Assembly: GCA_965659115.1 (NCBI GenBank)
Contig: CBFHUP010000017.1
Coordinates: 1 to 40,703 of the forward strand
Origin: UBA8752 sp965659115
GTDB lineage: Bacteria; Bacteroidota; Bacteroidia; Flavobacteriales_D; Sanyastnellaceae
DNA: 40,703 bases
Direction: 5' to 3'
Part shown: piece by piece, positions 1 through 7,921 of the stretch
Position numbering within the stretch: position 1 is the stretch's first letter
How the letters are laid out: each line of letters begins with the position of its first letter
The notes under the pieces: generated by a model
Seen by the model: only the letters and a program-made list of their open reading frames with translations
Database searches by the model: none
Told to the model about the DNA's origin: nothing
Program-made: the position numbers and the translations under genes

Positions 1-804
1 CACCATGCGGATGGCCTTTGCCTCTGCTTCGGCCACTTGAAGGCGCGCATTGGCCCGGCCTTCGGCTTCTAAAATGGCCGCTTGCCGCTCACCCTCTGCC
101 TGGTTGATGTCCGCGCCTTTTTGACCCTCTGCCTGCAAAATGGCTGCAGTCTTGGTTCCTTCGGCTTCAATGATCTGCGCACGGCGGCTTCTTTCGGCCC
201 TCATCTGCTTCTCCATCGCCTCCTTGATGTCTTGCGGCGGATTGATGTCTTGAAGCTCCACCCGATTAACCTTGACGCCCCATTTGTTGGTCGCCTCATC
301 CAGAATGGCGCGCAACTTGGTATTGATGGTATCCCGACTCGACAAGCATTCATCGAGGTCCAATTCACCCAGAACGTTTCGAAGTGTGGTTTGGGTCAGC
401 TTTTCGATGGCATTGGGCAGGTTGCTGATCTCATACACGCTTTTGACAGGGTCTGTGATCTGGAAATAAATCAGGGCGTTGATCTCCGTGACCACATTGT
501 CGCGGGTGATGACACTCTGACGGGGAAAATCAAACACCGTTTCCCGCATGTCGATGCGTTCGAGCATTTTGTAGGCCACAACGCGCTCGCCCATGGCATC
601 CTCTTTGGCATAGCGCCAGACACTTGCACGGGGCCGATCCACGAAGGGGATCAAGATGTTGATGCCCGCCGTCATCGTCGTGCGGTAACGTCCCAGCCGC
701 TCAATGACCAGGGCTTCGCTTTGCTTGACGATGCGCAATCCACGGATCACGACCACCATAGAGAGCACCAAAAGGGCAATGGATATAAAAGAAAAACCTT
801 CCAT
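1..804 (-). CDS. qmcA: SPFH/Band 7 protein, paraslipin (stomatin-like, QmcA type), C-terminus cut by window edge
   Basis: Reading the minus strand from ATG at 804 gives 268 codons with no stop before position 1, so the C-terminus lies outside the window. Residues 1-18 form one hydrophobic N-terminal anchor (MEGFSFISIALLVLSMVV). The Band 7 domain follows, with RLGRYRTT, the 'IPFVDRP' segment and the 'TEINALIYFQITDPVKSVYE' block typical of paraslipins. It ends in an Ala/Glu-rich coiled coil with repeated 'AEG' units (QAEGQK, QAEGER, EAEGRA). Paraslipins are membrane-anchored oligomeric scaffolds that usually pair with an NfeD partner, and nfeD lies 19 nt upstream on the same strand, which supports the call. 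The gene symbol is by family resemblance; the precise role is unknown. Confidence 0.9.
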   Translation of the reverse strand, partial: MEGFSFISIALLVLSMVVVIRGLRIVKQSEALVIERLGRYRTTMTAGINILIPFVDRPRASVWRYAKEDAMGERVVAYKMLERIDMRETVFDFPRQSVITRDNVVTEINALIYFQITDPVKSVYEISNLPNAIEKLTQTTLRNVLGELDLDECLSSRDTINTKLRAILDEATNKWGVKVNRVELQDINPPQDIKEAMEKQMRAERSRRAQIIEAEGTKTAAILQAEGQKGADINQAEGERQAAILEAEGRANARLQVAEAEAKAIRMV

Positions 805-823
805 GTTTAACAGGATATTCAGA

Positions 824-1306
824 TTAATTCAGGGGTTCAACGATGAGCACATTGGACTCTACACCCACAATGCGCAATTGGTCACCTACTGCATAGTCGG
901 AGGGGGTGTTAATTGAGGCCCCGCCTTCTGCACGCATGCCCTTCCAATTTGGAGGGAATTCAATCAACCAATCGTCTCCATCGATGCGTCCACGCCCCCG
1001 TCCAGAATGGGGGTCAATGGCGGTGGTCATGCGAACGGTCCTTCCTGGAAGGGCGTCCACGCCTGTGGCGACAGAATCTCCGCTGAACCACACACGCATG
1101 GCCAAAGGCCTGAGGAACACCAGCGACAGCACAGCACCAGCAGAAGCCGCTACGAATTGGTATTCCCACCAATCCGTGAACATGCTGGCCAATCCTCCTG
1201 CAAAAGCGCCAACGGCCAATGAGCCCAAGACCAAACCTGGGACAAATGCCTCACCAATCAGCAACATTAGAAAAGCCAAGGTCCACCAATGCCATTGCTC
1301 CATCAT
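824..1306 (-). CDS. NfeD-like membrane protein
   Basis: A 160-residue protein. The N-terminal part (about residues 5-75) is hydrophobic, with 'LLIGEAFVPGLVLGSLAVGA' and a second membrane stretch around 'VAASAGAVLSLVFL'. The C-terminal ~80 residues form the soluble OB-fold NfeD domain (GRTVRMTTAIDP, GRGRIDGDDWLIEF, VGDQLRIVGVESNVLIV). Two adjacent ATG codons (1306 and 1303) could both start it. NfeD proteins partner with Band 7/SPFH proteins in membrane microdomains, and the paraslipin gene starts 19 nt downstream, so the two are very likely co-transcribed and form a complex. The length fits the short, protease-less NfeD class. Confidence 0.88.
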   Translation of the reverse strand: MMEQWHWWTLAFLMLLIGEAFVPGLVLGSLAVGAFAGGLASMFTDWWEYQFVAASAGAVLSLVFLRPLAMRVWFSGDSVATGVDALPGRTVRMTTAIDPHSGRGRGRIDGDDWLIEFPPNWKGMRAEGGASINTPSDYAVGDQLRIVGVESNVLIVEPLN

Positions 1307-1361
1307 GAGGTCAAAATAGCGTAGAACGGCGCAATCTGTGCGTCAACCTCAGAATTCCGAA

Positions 1362-3947
1362 TCAACGAAGGAAAACCTGAACCTTTTCACCTTCAGGCAA
1401 GGCGCGGATGATCATAGGCGCATTCATGCCACAGGGAATCAAATCCGAAGCAGACCATGATCCAGACCACCACAACCTTCCGGTGAGGTCAAACAACTCA
1501 ATGCGACCGCGCATTGGAGGCCCCACAAAACCGATAAACCCACCTGAACGCCAACACAGCAGTTGGCCATTCTCGCCAGCAGGGTGGGGGAACAGAGCAT
1601 TGACTTCTAAATCCAATGTCCCGGCTTGCCCACAGCCTGCTGAATCTTGCACGGTCCATTCTATCGTCGTTGGAGCCAATGCCCAACCCGCTGTGTCCAA
1701 TCCGCCTGTCCACTCCACCGAATACGGCGGCGTACCTCCTGACACATCGAGTTCAACCCAGACCGTATCTGAACTGCCCTGAAAGTCCCAATCCAAGACC
1801 ACATTCAACGCCGGTGGTGACACTACCGTGGCCGTATCCGAAGCCGCACAACCCAGAGCGTCAAGGACCACCACCGGCCAGTCGCCGTCTGTGAGGGCTT
1901 CAAGATCCGCACCATTCCAGTTCACTTGTAATGGAGGAGTGCCTCCTGCAGCCTCCAAAACCACGTCCGCCACACCACCAAAACAACTGGGAGGCCCTAC
2001 CTCTAAGGTCAAGGTCAATGCCTCTGGCATTTCTATGATCACCACTGTATCCAACACACACTGAGGCCCATATTGCCATGCTATGGCAATGGTGTCCATC
2101 GCCACCATCATGTCCACGTCCAGCGGCAGTGACAATGTGTCCATCCACATCACATTCTCAGCGCCCGCAGCCGACCAAGACAAGGCGGTGCTGTCTCCAA
2201 AACAGGCCGGTGGAGCGCACACAAAATTCGGGTTTCCCACTGGGGCGATATCCGCATTCAATGTCCACTCAATGGAATGTGCACCATTCCACCATGATGC
2301 TTGCAACACATGCCCGCCCGGAATGGAGGTCCAGACCGTATCCGAGTTCAGCACCATGCCATCCCAAGAGACTTCGAAGTCACCGCTCAATGCGGGCAAC
2401 ACCCAGCCCTGGTCCTCCCAAGTACAATCGCGGTCGAGGCTCAATGGCACCGCACCAGCGGTGCCCTGTATGAGCACATGGGCCGTATCGGCGTGCAAAC
2501 CGTACCACGTTTCTGTAGCTGCACCTGGCCAACTCACCACCAATGAGTCCAGTGTTTGAACCGAGCCCATTCCAAAAAATCGGGTGTACGAATGCTGTGT
2601 CGCATAGTCCGCGCCTGCATCGACTTGTTGCATCTGCCTGCGGCCATCGGCATACACCTCAATGAGCGCGCCAACAGCATGAGAGTTGGAGGTGGTTCCA
2701 ACCAGTTGCACCGTCATGCGAGACGCCCCATTTTCATTGGTATTGAGCAGCATTTGCGCAATGGGAATGGTGCCGTGTCCAATGATGTCTGGAGCGCGGT
2801 CACCATCCAAGTCGAAACGCCCGAGGTGATACAGAGGGAACTGCTCGTTGGGCCAACCCAGAGAATCTGCCTCAAAGGTCAATCCTGAATCCGCCGCCAT
2901 ATAAATCCGGTTGTCAACTGGAGACTTAGAGGGCCAATTCAAGGTCGCCACCATCAAGTCTTCGCGGGCATCGCCGTCGATGTCAATCACACAACCGCCC
3001 CAACCAAAATCTTGAACTCCTTCAAGGCCGGCTTCAAAGGCCACATCTACAAACCCAGAATCTGTCTGTTCATACAAGGAATGGGGCACGTTGCTTACAT
3101 CCGTGCAGAACAAGTCCCAATCCCCGTCTTGATCTGGGTCAAACACCGTAGCCGTCATGGGATCCACCACCGACAACAAGCCCAACTCCAACGCCTCGTC
3201 CACAAACGTTCCATCTCCCTGGTTGCGGTACATCGCATTCTTAAAGCTTGGACGGTCATTGATGACCCACAAATCCTGCCAACCGTCTCCATCATAGTCG
3301 AGCCAACCTCCATGAAAAGAGGTTTGGATTCCATTATGGACACCGACTGAGTCATCGGCCAAACTGAAGTATCCAGCCCCATCGTTGATCAAGAAGGCAT
3401 TGGGGTGGAAGTACTCCGTGACGCTGATGTGATAGGAGGCGATGTACACGTCGAGGTCTTGATCCTGGTCAAAGTCAGCCGCAGAGATGCCCCGTGGATT
3501 CCAATCCATCCAATCTGGAATCCCCCGGGCGGCAGTTTCATCCACGAGGCTCCCGTCCCCGTGCCTCACGTAGAGTTTAACCCCATTTTCTTGGCGCCCA
3601 GCAAACAAGTCCAAGTCCCCATCGCCATCGATGTCCACCCACAACACTCCGGTAGACTGGCCTTCGCTGACCAACTCTTGGTCCAAAACAAACCCGCTGT
3701 CTGTTCTCAAATAAAGACTGACGCTGCCCGACGTTTGAGAAACGGTCAAGTCATCCCTTCCATCTCCGTTGAAGTCTGCGCAGCTGATGCCGCACCCCAA
3801 GTAACTCCCTGTGCAAGAGGCAGAAAGCAAGTAATCAATGGAGACGTCCTCCCACTGGGCCAAGGTGGGAGCAGACCACAACAACATCCACAACAGCCAG
3901 CCTCCTTGGTGGATTGCCCCCGAACGGCGCTGCTTTATCTCAGCCAT
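1362..3947 (-). CDS. Secreted FG-GAP/VCBS repeat protein with ASPIC/UnbV domain and SprB-like repeats (paralogue 1 of 3)
   Basis: 861 residues with a signal peptide ending near 'APTLAQ' (about residue 31). Seven FG-GAP/VCBS-type Ca-binding loops are visible at roughly residues 58 (DFNGDGRDDL), 105, 158, 217, 270, 322 and 379, consistent with a beta-propeller. Residues ~412-485 match ASPIC/UnbV (VGALIEVYADG, TRFFGMGSVQTLDSLVVSWP). Cys-containing Ig-like SprB-type modules follow at ~650-710 and ~722-780 (CFGGVADVVLEAAGGTPP; VSGGTPPYSVEW). The last ~70 residues (RIELFDLTGRLWWSG...) resemble a T9SS sorting domain. The ATG at 3947 lies 13 nt inside the end of paralogue 2, so the two are probably translated from one message. 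Probably exported and surface-attached or released; the ligand is unknown. Confidence 0.85.
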   Translation of the reverse strand: MAEIKQRRSGAIHQGGWLLWMLLWSAPTLAQWEDVSIDYLLSASCTGSYLGCGISCADFNGDGRDDLTVSQTSGSVSLYLRTDSGFVLDQELVSEGQSTGVLWVDIDGDGDLDLFAGRQENGVKLYVRHGDGSLVDETAARGIPDWMDWNPRGISAADFDQDQDLDVYIASYHISVTEYFHPNAFLINDGAGYFSLADDSVGVHNGIQTSFHGGWLDYDGDGWQDLWVINDRPSFKNAMYRNQGDGTFVDEALELGLLSVVDPMTATVFDPDQDGDWDLFCTDVSNVPHSLYEQTDSGFVDVAFEAGLEGVQDFGWGGCVIDIDGDAREDLMVATLNWPSKSPVDNRIYMAADSGLTFEADSLGWPNEQFPLYHLGRFDLDGDRAPDIIGHGTIPIAQMLLNTNENGASRMTVQLVGTTSNSHAVGALIEVYADGRRQMQQVDAGADYATQHSYTRFFGMGSVQTLDSLVVSWPGAATETWYGLHADTAHVLIQGTAGAVPLSLDRDCTWEDQGWVLPALSGDFEVSWDGMVLNSDTVWTSIPGGHVLQASWWNGAHSIEWTLNADIAPVGNPNFVCAPPACFGDSTALSWSAAGAENVMWMDTLSLPLDVDMMVAMDTIAIAWQYGPQCVLDTVVIIEMPEALTLTLEVGPPSCFGGVADVVLEAAGGTPPLQVNWNGADLEALTDGDWPVVVLDALGCAASDTATVVSPPALNVVLDWDFQGSSDTVWVELDVSGGTPPYSVEWTGGLDTAGWALAPTTIEWTVQDSAGCGQAGTLDLEVNALFPHPAGENGQLLCWRSGGFIGFVGPPMRGRIELFDLTGRLWWSGSWSASDLIPCGMNAPMIIRALPEGEKVQVFLR

Positions 3948-6520
3948 CGGTACAATTCACCAGAGCCACCGATGGCGGTAACCAGAACCGGTGCAGAAGT
4001 CGGCAGCGTAATGAAGGAGGAAGAAGACACATTGATGCCCTCCAAGACCAATTTTCCAGACAAGTCAAACACCGACACATCCAAATGCTGCCCTTCAGGC
4101 CCGCTCCATTGCAGCGCTCCCTCCATCCTGAAACAGTTCCAAGGCGCCTTGACATTTAGACCCGGTGCACTTGACAAAGGATTCAGGCCTATGAACAGTG
4201 CTCCCAAGTCAAGGCAACCATTGGAGTCCTGGACATACCAGCCCAAATTCACAGGGGCCAGCGCTAAGCCATTCTCATCGAGAGGCCCATTCCAATTCCA
4301 AGAATAAGGTGGGGTCCCACCCGAGACCACTGTTTCCACTTGAACAGAATCCGAACTCCCCAAGTAATTGAAAACGAAGTCCCCAAACAGGCTATCAGGA
4401 CTCACAATGACCAAGGAGTCCATCAGGATACAGCCTTGCTCATCGGTAATACTAAAAGGCACTACACCGGGTGAAAGCGCCGTCAAATCAGCACCTCCAA
4501 CATCGAGGGCAAGGGTTCCAGTACCGCCGCCTGAGGCAATTTCTGCGGCCCCAAAATCTCCAGCACAAGGGGGAGGGGCCAAGTCAACTTCCGCATACAA
4601 CTCCGCGGGACTGGCGACACTAAACACGGTGTCCACGCCACAACCGTTGGACAACCCCAAGTTCAAAACGAATTCACCCTCTCCAATGGGCAGGTCCTCG
4701 ATCAACGGAGAAGTAAGGACACCGTTCAACGTGACCATGGACGAATCTGGCAAATTCCAAGAAACCAAACCTGAATCACCAAAACAGGAGGGAGGTGTGA
4801 CTTCTAAAGCAATTTCTGGAGCGACTTCAGGAGCCCACTCCACCGTCTGACTCCAAGTGTATCCAGTGCCCCACCAAACCGCCTCCAATGTCCATTCGCC
4901 AGGCGCATCGGCCACCACAATCGATGAGTTCACCGGGGCCCCGTTCCAGGTCATGTTGGTGATGGAAGGGTCAAAGGGGACCGTCCAACTCGATTGCTGC
5001 CATGGACAATCAGAATCGATCGGCTCCAGCCCTGTGTTCCCCACGTTTTCTACAATGAGCAAGGCGCTGTTCGATTCCACATCAAACAGTACGTCACGCT
5101 CTCCACTGGGCCAAGACACCACCAATGAATCGATCAACGCTGTCGTACCGAGCCCAAAAAACTGGGTGTAGTTGTGCTGGGTCATAAAGTCTTCACCCGC
5201 ACTCACCTGGCTCATTTGTGTCAAGCCATCTGCATGCACCTGGATCAAGGCCCCAATGCCGCGGGTATTGGATATGGTTCCCACCAAATCCACTGTCAAG
5301 CGCATGTTGTCGTCTTCGTTGGTCAACCTCAATACTTGCGGCGCTTGTGCATTGCCGTGACCTACAATGTCTGGCACCCGGTCTTGGTCGAGGTCCAAAC
5401 GGCCCAAACAATACAATTGAAACTGCTCGTTGGGCCACTGTTCTGTGGCCTCTTCGAAGACCAAACCCGTACCGTCGTTCATGTACAGGTGGTTGTCATG
5501 CGGAAGGGAAATGGGAAACCTGTAGGTGGCCACCATCATATCGTCCCAACGGTCTCCGTCCACATCAATGGCGCAGGTTCCCCAACCATATTGCGTGCTC
5601 GCTACACCGGCAGATTCTGCCACATCTTGGAATACCCCGTCGTTGTTCAACATAAACGCATTGGGATAAGCCTCAATGTTGGTCACGTATTGGTCCCAAT
5701 CGCCATCATTGTCAGGGTCGAACAGTGTTGCTGACATGGCACTAATCGCGATGTTGGCCCCTGAAGATTCAGATTGGTCTACAAATGGGCCATCTCCAAA
5801 ATTGGTGTAGAGCGAGTTTGGATAATCATCGCGGTCATTGATCACCCAGAGATCGTCAAAACCATTGCCGTCATAATCAAACCATGCGCCTTGGAAAGAA
5901 TTGCGGAATCCATCCCCTACAAAGGTCATCAACGTGACCTCTTCGAAGTACCCCGTTCCTGAGTTTTGGAACAGCTTGTTTTGGTATTTGACTTGTTCCC
6001 AAGGGTCATGGTAACTGGCGATGTAAATGTCCAGAAAACCGTCGCGATTGAAATCCCTGGCAGAAATTCCTCGGTTGTTCCAACCTGAGGCCAAGGGGAA
6101 TCCTCTGTCGACCCCTTCTTCAATCAATGTCCCGTTGGATTGTTGGACAAACAAATAGACCCCTACACCCGCTGCACCAGCAAACAAATCCAGATCACCA
6201 TCGTTTTCGATGTCTACCCAAAGCAAGGCCTTGGCTTCTGCAAGCAAGTCCAGCTCATGGTACAATGAAAAACCAGATTCTCCACCTGTGTAAAGCTTCA
6301 CGATTCCATTGGCGCCAGCAACCGTTACATCGTCCCAGCCATCGCCATTGAAGTCAACCGTTGAAATACCGCAACCAAACAGACTTCCAAAGGTGCTGCT
6401 TTGCATGAGGTAATCCAGCGTTACATCTTCAATTTGACCCCGACTTTCAGCCGCAAGGCTGAAGAAAACGGCCAAACCGAACAAGCGGGATGCAAGGGCG
6501 TTTCGATTTATGGTGAACAA
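3935..6520 (-). CDS. Secreted FG-GAP/VCBS repeat protein with ASPIC/UnbV domain and SprB-like repeats (paralogue 2 of 3)
   Basis: 861 residues when started at TTG 6520. An in-frame stop lies 14 codons upstream of that codon and no ATG or GTG precedes the signal peptide (residues ~1-29, ending 'AAESRGQ'), so a TTG start is the best reading. Propeller-type Ca loops occur near residues 56 (DFNGDGWDDV), 103, 157, 215, 268, 319 and 376. ASPIC/UnbV spans ~407-480 (IGALIQVHADG, TQFFGLGTTALIDSLVVSWP). SprB-like Ig modules follow (PPSCFGDSGLVSW; GGTPPYSWNW). The C-terminus (LDVSVFDLSGKLVLEG) looks like a T9SS type A sorting domain. It starts 42 nt after coaE and overlaps paralogue 1, which shares its domain order. 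Confidence 0.83.
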   Translation of the reverse strand: MFTINRNALASRLFGLAVFFSLAAESRGQIEDVTLDYLMQSSTFGSLFGCGISTVDFNGDGWDDVTVAGANGIVKLYTGGESGFSLYHELDLLAEAKALLWVDIENDGDLDLFAGAAGVGVYLFVQQSNGTLIEEGVDRGFPLASGWNNRGISARDFNRDGFLDIYIASYHDPWEQVKYQNKLFQNSGTGYFEEVTLMTFVGDGFRNSFQGAWFDYDGNGFDDLWVINDRDDYPNSLYTNFGDGPFVDQSESSGANIAISAMSATLFDPDNDGDWDQYVTNIEAYPNAFMLNNDGVFQDVAESAGVASTQYGWGTCAIDVDGDRWDDMMVATYRFPISLPHDNHLYMNDGTGLVFEEATEQWPNEQFQLYCLGRLDLDQDRVPDIVGHGNAQAPQVLRLTNEDDNMRLTVDLVGTISNTRGIGALIQVHADGLTQMSQVSAGEDFMTQHNYTQFFGLGTTALIDSLVVSWPSGERDVLFDVESNSALLIVENVGNTGLEPIDSDCPWQQSSWTVPFDPSITNMTWNGAPVNSSIVVADAPGEWTLEAVWWGTGYTWSQTVEWAPEVAPEIALEVTPPSCFGDSGLVSWNLPDSSMVTLNGVLTSPLIEDLPIGEGEFVLNLGLSNGCGVDTVFSVASPAELYAEVDLAPPPCAGDFGAAEIASGGGTGTLALDVGGADLTALSPGVVPFSITDEQGCILMDSLVIVSPDSLFGDFVFNYLGSSDSVQVETVVSGGTPPYSWNWNGPLDENGLALAPVNLGWYVQDSNGCLDLGALFIGLNPLSSAPGLNVKAPWNCFRMEGALQWSGPEGQHLDVSVFDLSGKLVLEGINVSSSSFITLPTSAPVLVTAIGGSGELYRWLR

Positions 6521-6562
6521 GACAGAGTACTGACGGACAAAGTCCGCAAACGTTGCCCGGTT

Positions 6563-7195
6563 TTACAGCAAATCATCTACCAAGGACAGCACAAGTGGCA
6601 CAAGTGCATCCGAGCCGTCATTCAAAATCACCTTGTCGGACATGGCATTGACCTTTTCGGCGGGCCATTGATGTGCCAAACGGGCTTCCACTTCGGCCAC
6701 ACTCCAGCCATTGCGGTCCCGAACACGTTGCAGGCGCAAAGGCCATGGCGCCGATACTGCCCAAACCTCATCACAGTCGACATGACTGCCCGACTCAAAC
6801 AAAATCGCAGCTTCCCTGAACACCACAACAGCGCCCGCCTTTTCCTCCAAAGCCTTCCATTGCGCAAACACCCGAGAGACAGCAGGGTGAACCATGGCGT
6901 TTAAATCAGCCAAAGCGACCGCGTCAGAAAACACGACCTCCGCCAAGGCCAGCCGGTTCAACGTACCATCAACTGCCAGCACCCTCGGTCCAAATCGGTC
7001 TACAACGGACTGCAACAATGTCGCGTCCTGATCATATAAACTGCGGGCCACAGCATCTGCATCGAACACGGGATGGCCCAACGACCTCAATATCTGAGAC
7101 ACCACAGACTTGCCAGCACCGATGCCGCCGGTCAATCCAACGACCAATGCGCCTGCGCTGTCCAAAATTTTGTCCTCAGGTGTCGAAAAAGACAT
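6563..7195 (-). CDS. coaE: Dephospho-CoA kinase
   Basis: Catalyses the last step of coenzyme A synthesis, ATP-dependent phosphorylation of dephospho-CoA, in the cytoplasm. The ATG at 7195 gives 210 residues, the usual CoaE length. The open frame continues upstream to 7594, but only as an antisense shadow of rpe. The P-loop GLTGGIGAGKS is at about residues 19-29, followed by the CoaE-typical 'GHPVFDADAVARSLY'. Further landmarks are 'MVHPAVSRVF', 'VVFREAAILFESG' and the late 'RLAHQWPAEKVNAMSDKVI' lid region. It is divergent from rpe with only 45 nt between the starts, so the promoter must be compact. The FG-GAP paralogue 2 gene follows after 42 nt. Confidence 0.95.
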   Translation of the reverse strand: MSFSTPEDKILDSAGALVVGLTGGIGAGKSVVSQILRSLGHPVFDADAVARSLYDQDATLLQSVVDRFGPRVLAVDGTLNRLALAEVVFSDAVALADLNAMVHPAVSRVFAQWKALEEKAGAVVVFREAAILFESGSHVDCDEVWAVSAPWPLRLQRVRDRNGWSVAEVEARLAHQWPAEKVNAMSDKVILNDGSDALVPLVLSLVDDLL

Positions 7196-7240
7196 ACCGC
7201 AATATTCGGGCATTCGATTGAGCCTCGCGACATTTACACC

Positions 7241-7906
7241 ATGGCCCACCTCATCGCCCCTTCGCTGCTTGCTGCTGACTTCGGAAACCTCGCCCGTGAC
7301 GTTGCGATGGTCGACAACAGTGACGCAGATTGGCACCACATAGATGTGATGGACGGCATGTTTGTTCCCAACATCAGTTACGGAATGCCTGTCATTGCCG
7401 CTATCGGCAAGCACGCCAAGAAGCCTTTGGATGTGCACCTCATGATTGAGGCGCCAGACCGATACATCAGCCACTTCGCCGCTCTGGGCGCTCATGTGCT
7501 CACCGTACACGCAGAAGCTTGTGTGCATTTGCACAGAACCCTTGGTGCCATAAGAGAAGCCGGCATGCGTCCAGGAGTCGCTTTGAATCCACACACCCCA
7601 CTGTCGGCCATTGAAGAAGTGCTCGGAGAACTGGATTTGGTGTGCATCATGAGCGTGAATCCTGGGTTCGGGGGCCAGAAATTCATCGCGGGCACCTTCG
7701 ACAAGGTGCGGCGATTAGACGCTCTGCGCCAACAACACCAGCATGACTTTTTCATTGAAGTCGACGGGGGAGTTGGAGAGGGCAATGCCACCCAACTTAT
7801 AGAAGCTGGAGCCGATGTGTTGGTGGCAGGCTCATCCGTATTCAAGGCGGAAAACCCGACAGACGCCGTTGCTAGGCTCAAACGTTGCACGAAAGAAAGC
7901 GCCTAA
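7241..7906 (+). CDS. rpe: Ribulose-phosphate 3-epimerase
   Basis: Interconverts ribulose 5-phosphate and xylulose 5-phosphate in the pentose phosphate pathway. The ATG at 7241 begins MAHLIAPSLLAADFGNL, the conserved family start, and gives 221 residues, the normal length. Landmarks of the TIM-barrel active site are visible: 'WHHIDVMDGMFVPNISYG' (metal-ligand His and catalytic Asp), 'LDVHLMIEAP', 'VHAEA', 'GVALNPHTP', 'IMSVNPGFGGQKFI' and 'EVDGGVGEGN'. It runs divergently from coaE and convergently with FG-GAP paralogue 3, whose stop is 15 nt past the rpe stop. Confidence 0.97.
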   Translation: MAHLIAPSLLAADFGNLARDVAMVDNSDADWHHIDVMDGMFVPNISYGMPVIAAIGKHAKKPLDVHLMIEAPDRYISHFAALGAHVLTVHAEACVHLHRTLGAIREAGMRPGVALNPHTPLSAIEEVLGELDLVCIMSVNPGFGGQKFIAGTFDKVRRLDALRQQHQHDFFIEVDGGVGEGNATQLIEAGADVLVAGSSVFKAENPTDAVARLKRCTKESA

Positions 7907-7921
7907 AAGGCCTGCAGTGGA

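Noticed and set aside
3405..4307. Long plus-strand open frames (up to 300 codons) across 1400-10500
   Set aside because: They lie opposite the FG-GAP genes, lack domain sense, and arise from the Asp/Gly-rich codon composition of the real minus-strand genes.
7196..7594. N-terminal extension of coaE to 343 residues
   Set aside because: The extension is antisense to rpe, has no domain, and the 210-residue form matches the family length.
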